From Xanthostigma xanthostigma (taxonomy: Eukaryota > Arthropoda > Insecta > Raphidioptera > Raphidiidae): a stretch of DNA of 64,000 nucleotides. Within the stretch, counting starts at the first letter, position 1, and each line of letters opens with the position of its first letter. The DNA is taken from assembly GCA_963575645.1 (NCBI GenBank), contig OY754475.1, positions 20,560,509-20,624,508 of the forward strand, in the 5' to 3' direction. The notes beneath the pieces are model-generated. The model had not been told where the DNA came from, did no database searches, and saw only the letters and a program-made list of their open reading frames with translations. This document shows, piece by piece, positions 56,625-64,000 of this stretch. The position numbers and the translations under genes are program-made.

Positions 56625-58540
56625 CAAACACTAATTATTAAACAAGAATCTTAACTTAATATAACAATTACAGGTATTAAACAAAAATAAAACTAAGTAC
56701 AAACTAATCAAAAGACTTACGGAAGATCAGGTGACAAAATGGAAATCCAAAGTAAACTTGATTGAAGTATTTAATTAAGTGAATGAAGAATGACTATAAA
56801 AGATACAGAATACAAACTCGGCGATAATTTTATTTACGATAGTGGATTATAATTAGGTGTATCGAATTCATTTCACTTATTTAATATGTGAATAATATGT
56901 CCAGCAATAAATAATATTTAAAAGAAATAAAATAATAGCGCGACCTTAGCATTATTTATGAGCGCTACGACATTCCTAAGGCAGAGGATCGACTTTGCGA
57001 AGACTCGACACGAGAATTTTAATAATAATATTGCTCTTGATCGTAAAAATTATTTTTATAGTGAACTGATTTTTATTATAATTTATCATTATAATAAATG
57101 TGTTTGGTATATTAGTATAGTGACTAAAAAGTATACGTTATAGCTTACACTTTTGTATAACAAACGCAATAGTGTCAAAAGTCTCAACACTTAATCTGGA
57201 ATTGAACTGTGTTGTTTATATCGCGTTTCTCTGTGACAAGCCCCCGGCTTTTTGGGCTGAACAATACCAAATATCAACTAATTTTCATTACAGCTCTCGT
57301 TTAGAAAAATAGATTTGCATCCGCGAAAAATTCGTATATAATCGGTTTTGGAAGTCGAAAATGATTTTATTTCAGATGTATTATTTTAATTAATTAATTA
57401 AGCCAACGATGGCAGGATGAATTAAGTTCGTCCTTCGAAACGCTATAATGTAATAAAGATGGAACAATCGATAATAAATCGATTGGTAATAATTATACAG
57501 TTATATTATATGCAGCTATGATCAGGGATTAACTTTGTTCGTATTACAGAAAATGTCACGTTATAGCAACTTTGCTCTACTAATAAAGTAACTATGGAAA
57601 CGAAAAAACAGTATTTTTTATCAAAATAAAAAATCATTCAAACACTAGAATAGCTGCGGCGAAAGATGAAGTCACCGCGTCATATAGTGACGTGAACGCA
57701 TTGCGCCCGCCTTCTAGCTTGCTATTGGCTGTTTCGGAGATCCATGTGCGTCGAGTGTTCATTTTTATTCTACCGCTATAAATGGATATGTCGAATTTAT
57801 TTCACACGCCACTGTCTGCGAGCAAGTAGGCGTTCACTACCTTATTATTGATGACGCGCCTGGCTTCAACTCTAACCGCGGGCACTATACCTACTTATCT
57901 CGATGGAATAAAAACTTATATAGATATGTATTTTAACAGTTGCTCTGCAGTTTATAAATTACTCTTATGTGTCCGTCACACAAAAACTCACCAACAGTCA
58001 TGAAATATTTGAATTGTTTGTCTGTGAATGATTGCGTAATTTCTAGCATAAGTACAGCCCTAGAATAAATTAATTAGATCTGTATAATCAGCCAACTGGA
58101 CCGGATATTCAAATTTCAAATAAGAAAAAACTAAACTGTAACAAGAGATGCTTTACTATTTTTCACAAAAGATTAGCATCTTTGAATTTTACAAAATGGA
58201 CGACGCAGATTTGAAAATTTAATAAAAAGATCGCCAGACCCACTTCCTGCATGGCGCTCATTTTAAACATAATTGCTTGCGAATTCGTAACTGTATCGGG
58301 GGGTCGCAGTGCGTCAGGCCGAAGTCGAGCGCCGAGAGCGCGTGTAAAAAAAAAGACAGTTGATGTTCGAAGTAAGCGACCTTGAGTTCCCATCATTATG
58401 TCGTCTTAAGTACGTATTAACAACATTCAACAACTACAACCGCGTTGTTGTGCCATGACATCTTACATTATGTTAGGGGTGATCGCAAACTGTGCTTTAA
58501 AAAAATGTCTATGAAGGAGTCGTTGAAGAGAACTTATATT
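56625..58540. other. Intergenic DNA with promoter-like GC-rich block
   Basis: A GC-richer block at about 57650-57900 has an inverted CCAAT (ATTGG, 57724-57728) and TATAAATG at 57777-57784. No coding exon could be linked to it. The rest is AT-rich without recognisable features. Confidence 0.4.
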
Positions 58541-58840
58541 TTTTTGAAGTGAAAACTTCTTTACCGGCGTTGTACACTTTTTTTGTAATGGGTAAAAAAT
58601 GTTAAACTCGCGTCAGGGAAAGTAAGAACTGAGTGAGCGAGAAAACTCTCTAATTTAACAACGTTAGACATCTAGCGTTGAAATATCGTACATAAAAATG
58701 CAATCTATTATACAAACCATATTATTTACAAGTGTTGCCAATAAATAAACAATGCTTCTAAATGCAAAAAATTAAGACGTTAATATTCAAGTTTTCACTT
58801 TTGCCGGCACTCCCGGAGTGCAAAGGGTTTTTTTTCTTTT
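58541..58840 (-). mobile_element. MITE family M1, copy D (longest)
   Basis: It begins TGAAGTGAAAACTTCTTTA and ends GCACTCCCGGAGTGC. It includes the GTTAGACATCTAGCGTTGAA block shared with copies A and C. Confidence 0.75.
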
Positions 58841-59012
58841 TGAGAAAAGATCGAATTATAAATTGATACTGTCATCATAGTTCTTGGATAACTGTGAGCT
58901 TGTGATAGAAAAGTCATGGAATTTAGACAACGGCTTCGCTACACGCTCGGCTATTATTTAATGGACTAAATAAAAAATACTTTCCAAGTATATTTAATCA
59001 TTCGTACCTACC

Positions 59013-59300
59013 ACCGAGCGAGATGGCGTAGCGGTGAGAGCACTAGACTCGCATTCGGGAGGTACCGGGTTCGAATCCCGGCGAGGGCAGATGCGGCTGG
59101 GACTTTTTCCCGCTGTCTCTCGCCGAGAAACGGTAATTCCTGTACCGGCCATATTGGTTTTACTCAATAATTCCAGATAAATATCAAGATGGCTTCTTAT
59201 TCAAGGCCATGGCCGATTACCTGTCAAACTCCTATATGCTCAAAATTTGCCTACCTTATCCTTAATTTCCTAAAAATTCCTTCATTCGCCCATTGCTATT
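59013..59300 (+). mobile_element. tRNA-derived SINE
   Basis: The head is tRNA-like: A-box TGGCGTAGCGGTGAGAGCA and B-box GGTTCGAATCC (59068-59078). The acceptor ends GAGCGAG and CGAGGGC do not pair cleanly. A non-tRNA body follows (GGGACTTTTTCCCGCTGTCT, then ATTCCTGTACCGGCCATATT). The 3' limit is uncertain. Confidence 0.65.
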
Positions 59301-60324
59301 AATTAAGTTGAAGTTTAATAATTATTGTAGAAAACAACGGGAAGTGTGGTAGAAAAAAAAATAGTAATGGTGCGAATGGCGGTTCATCTAAAAAAAAAAC
59401 AAGTGTATAAGTTGTGGATAACTGTCTCAGTAGCTCAGCTATTTCCCAATCACCCCGCAGTTCGCATAATATTCTTCCTATATGGGATCCGAACCCCCAC
59501 CCCAAACATCGTTCGCCCGTCGGCAATGCACGGAGACGCCTACTCGAATAGTGATACACTTTTTACGGACATATAAATATGCATTAAAACAATATTCCGT
59601 ACAAAGTGGTTCAAAAAACATTTTCCTCGGCGGTGTACTCAAAACTTCCACACAAAAAACCGCAAAAGATAATTAATAAATGATTGCTTCCCCTTAATTG
59701 TCACAAACAAAATGGCGTTTGTTTCATTATCATTTCAATACGTCAAGTATTTACGGAGATAACGTTTTTTTTTTTTAATTTTTATACTTGATTACGTCAT
59801 TAGAGTCAAAGCGCGCTCGCTGCAAATGTTAAATAAATATTGGCTCAAGCTAGTGGACCGTGATATTTGATGCAACTGGCATTAATAAAAATTTGAACGG
59901 AGCTCTTTTTCATGATTTAATGAAAAAATTAGTACAATTCCACATTTATGATGTTTCAAAAGTCGTTTTTTTGAATTGTAGGCCCAATTTTAACATTTAT
60001 GTCTTAGAAATCGAAATTATTGTAAGCGACCCTCGAGAGCACAAAATTGAGAGCCACCGCGTATACGAAATATCGGTACAACAATTATTTAGTATTTAAT
60101 AATTAGCATGAAACTGGATGATATACGCTGGACAATGTGTGCTCTCTATCTTTTATTTCACTACACCAGGTTTTCTATAAACCGCACAATGTGCAATCAT
60201 TAAAAAAAAAAGAACTATATCAGGTGAAAAATCCAAGACCGCTTAGAAGTCAAAATAAATATTTATCTCTGTACCAAAACGTGCTCCTGGAGAGTTGAAA
60301 CCCTTTTAAAATTCGATGAAAAAA
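59301..60324. other. Intergenic DNA
   Basis: Short unrecognised frames on both strands (for example 59860-60099). No gene called. Confidence 0.45.
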
Positions 60325-60780
60325 AATTCCAGTCAATTGGGCGACGGAACCATTCCAACTTCAAAAAAAATGTTGACATTTGATTATAAAAAAGAAAATA
60401 AAATTTCTGATATCGCGTGAGGCGACGCGGGTAACGGATAGTATTTAATATGATATTTGCTATTCGTTGCTATACGCAATATGTTCACGTCATGTAAAAA
60501 TTAATCAAAGCATGCCTAGCTAGTTTATTTCTGACAGATCCATAAAACAATAGAGCGGCTAATTTTTTTTTATTTTCAAAATATTTCCGAAACTATAATG
60601 TTTAGAAAAAAAATTTTTAAACAAAACTTTCTTGAAAAAATAAATAGAATCATAAGCCGTTATGAAAAGTATACCATTATCATATAAAAAAACACCGTTA
60701 TAGCACATATCTCTTTTGCGCACGCGCCGATTTTCCCCAAAAACAATAGGGCTCTTCATATTTGCATACAAAACATCCTG
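60325..60780 (+). repeat. 450-bp dispersed repeat, copy 2
   Basis: Aligns with 8693-9145 in the same orientation. It ends about 140 bases upstream of the TATA box of the second cuticle gene. Confidence 0.7.
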
Positions 60781-60916
60781 TCAAAATTTCCGCCGGCAAA
60801 AAGCGATATAGGTATTTATAGTCCGTCGTTCGGTTTATCGGAACGTCACTGTAGCAGTACACACCTGGGTCACCTCCTCGATTTACACGACACATGTCGA
60901 GATATGGCGTACGACG

Positions 60917-60960
60917 TATATAAATAGAGCAACTCGGACGCCCGTTCGACATCAGTGGGT
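60917..60960 (+). promoter_or_regulatory. Core promoter of second cuticular protein gene
   Basis: TATATAAATA at 60917-60926 and the arthropod initiator TCAGT at 60952-60956 lie 35-37 bases apart, slightly wide. They are 85 bases before the ATG. Confidence 0.65.
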
Positions 60961-61040
60961 TGAGTGGGTTATCTGACAGTTCAATAGTTATCGAACACCT
61001 CTTACGTGGTGCGGTTCGATAAGATTGTGACTTTTTAACA

Positions 61041-63428
61041 ATGGCGACATATTTATGGGTGAGTTGTTCAAACTTCTTTTGTTGTGCCGCAATTGGGGAA
61101 TTTCGACGGTGATCTTTTTTTATCCGAAACTAATATCAAATGAAATTTTCAATTTATTAATATATTATAAAATGCGATCCGGCTGTTATTTTTTCACGAC
61201 TAAACCGCTAAACAGATTTCGATAAAATTTGGCAAGGAGGTAAATTGCATCCTGAAGGAGGACAAAAAAACCGAAGGTGGTGGAATAGGGGATAAAAGCC
61301 TGTATAGGGAATCCATCAATTCTCAAGTTAGAAATATAACAAAATTCATATATTTAGGCTTTTGGTATAAGAAATAAAAAAATTATGTATTTCAGCGTTT
61401 TTGAAAAATCAACCCTCAATTAATGTTTAAAGAACGAAGTTTTGCGCAGCCCTATTATTAAAAATATATTTTATGTGTTTTGTGACGTTATTTGCTAGAA
61501 TATAATTTTGTTTTTAAGTAGGTAAATAAAATTGTCGACCAATTTTTCTCAGACCATACGATATATTGACGAAAATGATAAAAATACAAATCAATATAAC
61601 ACAAGATGACGTTTCGATCCGGATTTGGATCTTCTTCAGAAATATCTAAAAAATATAAAAATTAATTAGTATTAAGTAATAGATTTCACGCAGGATTGAA
61701 ACTTTGAATGATTCAAAAAATAATGAAAAATTAATAACAAAGTTTCAATTCTGCGTGAAATCTATTACTTAATACTAATTAATTTTTGTATTTTTTAGAT
61801 ATTTCTGAAGAAGATCCAAATCCGGATCGAAACGTCATCTTGTGTTATATTGATTTGTATTTTTATCATTTTCGTCAATATATCGTATGGTCTGAGAAAA
61901 ATTGGTCGACAATTTTATTTACTTGAAGAGTTCTATTCAGACGTTAATTAAAGATTTGAATTTATAATTTTGTTTTATTATGTAGGTAACCTGTTGAAAC
62001 ATTTTAAGTTTTTCGTTTTAATAAATAAATATTATTGAAAAGGCATTCGTTGAATTTCTATCTATAAATTATCACAACAATTATTGTAATAATTTTACGT
62101 GGTTTATTGACTGATATTAAAATGTAATTTGAAAATTTGCAGGTTTTGGTAGCGGTCGCCCAGGTAGCGACGTGGGGCGGTGCGTGGCAGCTTCCGGCGA
62201 TAGGCGCCGGTCACAGGGCTCAGTATTTGCTTTTGGAGAACGGAGGCGGCTATAAATACGGATACGACACGGGCGCCGGCGGCAGTTTCGCCAAACAGAG
62301 CGGCGACGCAGCCAATCAGGTCGAAGGACATTACAGCTACGACGCGCCCGGCGGCGCCAAGATAGATCTCAAGTACACCAGCGGCGTACAGGGATTCGTG
62401 CCCGAGGGCCTTGAAGGTCTTCTCAAAGCTGCAGCCGGAGCCGGAGCACATGGTATAAAAACAATTACTAGACACTACGATTGTAAGAAATTTGAAAAAG
62501 ACTATTTTATTTATTTGATAATACGAGTAATTTTTAGCGTGTATTCAACGTGTAAAAAAAAAACATGTTTTTCAGTTCTACAAAAAACAGTCCGTAAAAA
62601 TAGTAGATTGTGCAACTAGTGAGGCAATCGACAATGCTGCACGAGTTGCACTTACTATTTTTTATTACGAATTAAATTAAATTAAAATTTTATTACGAAT
62701 TAAAAAAAGAAATTAAGCGGTAATAAAACTTAAAATTAAATCATTAAAAAGTTGAAAATTCAGTTAAAATTGTTATTGTATTGGTAACTATGGACTATGG
62801 TAACTCTGAATTTGCGTGCGCTAAACAATAATTTCAGTGAGACAAATAAAGTTTCCGCACGCAAATGAAAATAGCTAGTTTTCAACCGACACAGCGTGCG
62901 TAAACATACCACTTTTCCCGCATGAGTAATAAAAAATAATTGACAAATCTATCCCGTTTTAATGTAAACAAATAAACACAATTGATAAATAAATATTCAA
63001 TTTTAAAATAAATCAAGGTCCGTCTCCTTCGAGTCCGGGCGCCGCTCCAGCGATCTCCGCCTACTCGGCGCCCGCCTCTTTCGGCGGCGACGCCGGCAGC
63101 GAAGAAGGCAGCGACGACGATCAAGCCGACACCGGCGACGGATCGTATTCGTTCGGCTACAAAACAGATTCGGCCAGTCGCCAGGAAACGTCCGACGCGC
63201 ACGGCAACGTTCAAGGCCAATACTCTTATACCGACGCGTTCGGCAGTCACGATCTGTCGTACGTCGCCGGCTCCAAAACCGGTTTCGTGGCGACGTCCGG
63301 ATCGCTCGCGACGCCCAACGGCGCTCCCGGCGCCGCTTCGGGAGCTCCGTCGTCCTACTCGGCGCCTTCCAGCTATTCGGGTCCGTCGAGTTATTCGGCG
63401 CCTTCGAGTTATTCGACTTCTTCGACAG
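61041..63428 (+). CDS. Cuticular protein with two RR domains (3' end outside window)
   Basis: Exons 61041-61058, 62143-62452 and 63018-63428 give 246 aa plus an open phase-1 junction; the donor GTAAGT at 63429 shows the gene continues. Exon 1 encodes MATYLW, and exon 2 completes the signal peptide (1 to about 21, VLVAVAQVATWGGAW). RR domain A is at about 41-95 (GYKYGYDTG, GHYSYDAPGGAKIDLKYTSG, QGFVPEG). RR domain B is at about 151-203 (YSFGYKTDSASRQETSDAHG, GQYSYTDAFGSHDLSYVAGS). Between them lies an Ala/Ser/Pro/Asp-rich linker. The tail has SSYSAP/SSYSGP repeats. RR domains bind chitin in cuticle. The exon 3 acceptor (ATCAAG) has a weak pyrimidine tract but restores the frame exactly. Same layout as the three-RR gene 12 kb upstream. 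Confidence 0.85.
61522..61922. mobile_element. Penelope-like inverted terminal repeats (intron 1)
   Basis: Arms 61522-61706 and 61738-61922 are nearly perfect inverted repeats. Each contains a hammerhead-like block (61608-61639 minus, 61805-61836 plus). Inverted pairing of terminal repeats is characteristic of Penelope-like retroelements. No reverse transcriptase is present. Confidence 0.6.
61805..61836 (+). ncRNA. Hammerhead-like ribozyme motif
   Basis: CTGAAGA, an extra A, stem GATCC/GGATC with loop AAATCC, then GAAACGTC. GAAACGUC with a self-complementary ACGU is the short stem III known from dimeric hammerheads in Penelope-like elements. The extra A before stem II departs from the strict core. 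Confidence 0.45.
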
Positions 63429-64000
63429 GTAAGTTTCGATAATTTATTATTAATTATAAATTTATTATTAAAAAATTTGTATGCTATTTGTAATATCCTC
63501 ATATAATTGCATATACCTAATTGTATTCTTTATTATTTTTAATCTTTATTTTTTATATTTTTTTATTTATTTACTTTTTTATTTTTATTTTTCTACACAC
63601 GTCCTAAACCCATACTCCTGCCTTAGCACTGGCTTCAGCCAAGTTGGGCAGGATTATTCCAACTTCAAAATTTGTAAAATAAATGCATCACAAGTATTTT
63701 GGAATTAAATAAATATATAAATAAATAAATACTATAAATAAATTAATATTCTTACCCGATTCGGATAAAAAAAAAATATGAATCACTTATGTCAAATACC
63801 GGGTGTCCCAGAAGTCACGCACTTCCTCGTAGGGATCGAAAGAGAAAATTATTCTGAAACGAAAAGTCCTTAGCCATTTTTTAATCAGACGCATAGATAA
63901 TTAATTATTAATTAATGAAAGTGACCAATCAGGAGCGATTTGATTTGTTTTCCGATTTTATTTGTTTTTTCCCGTAATTTTCTATGCGTCTGATTGAAAA
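63429..64000. other. Intron 3 of second cuticle gene (to window edge)
   Basis: AT-rich intronic DNA. From about 63797 another foldback element begins with ACCGGGTGTCCCAGAAGTC. It contains an inverted pair TTAATCAGACGCATAGA / TCTATGCGTCTGATTGA and is cut by the window end. Confidence 0.6.

Noticed and set aside
62882..63502. 206-residue Arg-rich minus-strand frame
   Set aside because: Antisense of exon 3 of the second cuticle gene, which has RR motifs and splice sites on the plus strand.
1..64000. Bacterial, viral or organellar origin of the window
   Set aside because: All recognised genes are spliced insect genes with GT-AG introns, and the RNA gene is a standard nuclear tRNA.

Overview
This is an insect nuclear genomic window. 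The evidence is three kinds of spliced gene: insect cuticular proteins with Rebers-Riddiford (RR) chitin-binding domains, a classic insect odorant-binding protein (OBP), and a TTLL2-type tubulin ligase. All have GT-AG introns, AT-rich non-coding DNA and exons with much higher G+C at third codon positions. The order cannot be settled from the sequence; nothing suggests bacterial, organellar or viral DNA.

Layout. 1-11.2 kb: no recognisable gene, but a 1.17-kb palindrome, a Helitron-like element, MITE copies and a GC-rich stretch with a TATA-like box. 11.2-19.1 kb (+): a complete nine-exon TTLL2-like gene. 24.65-31.4 kb (+): a complete six-exon OBP gene with eight cysteines, resembling the Obp59a group. 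31.7 kb (-): an intact tRNA-Asp(GTC). 37.8 kb (+): a degenerate tRNA-Lys-like sequence inside a broken repeat. 39.7-48.5 kb (+): a cuticular protein gene with a TATA promoter, a five-codon first exon, three RR-type domains, a long Gly-rich region and a possible alternative last exon near 48.8 kb. 48.5-60.9 kb: repeats and no recognised gene. 60.9 kb to the right edge (+): a second cuticular protein gene with two RR domains and its own TATA promoter, cut off by the window.

The genes are not an operon. The two cuticle genes share architecture: tiny first exon, intron inside the signal peptide, tandem RR domains joined by phase-1 or phase-2 introns. They probably form part of a local cuticle gene cluster. 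Their proteins would be secreted and bind chitin. The OBP would be secreted, typically into sensillum lymph. The TTLL protein would modify axonemal or cytoplasmic tubulin.

Much of the remaining DNA is mobile. I could define PIF/Harbinger, hAT, mariner-like and long foldback elements by inverted ends, several with target-site duplications. There are also Helitron-like elements, Penelope-like terminal repeats with hammerhead-like motifs, a LINE fragment and a tRNA-derived SINE. Three points stand out. A ~37-nt imperfect hairpin motif occurs about 20 times. Several mobile elements sit within a few bases of splice donors. Two related hairpins in one gene carry the same core in opposite orientation. 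All gene models were built by eye from conserved protein segments and splice consensus, so the outermost 5' exons are the least certain parts.
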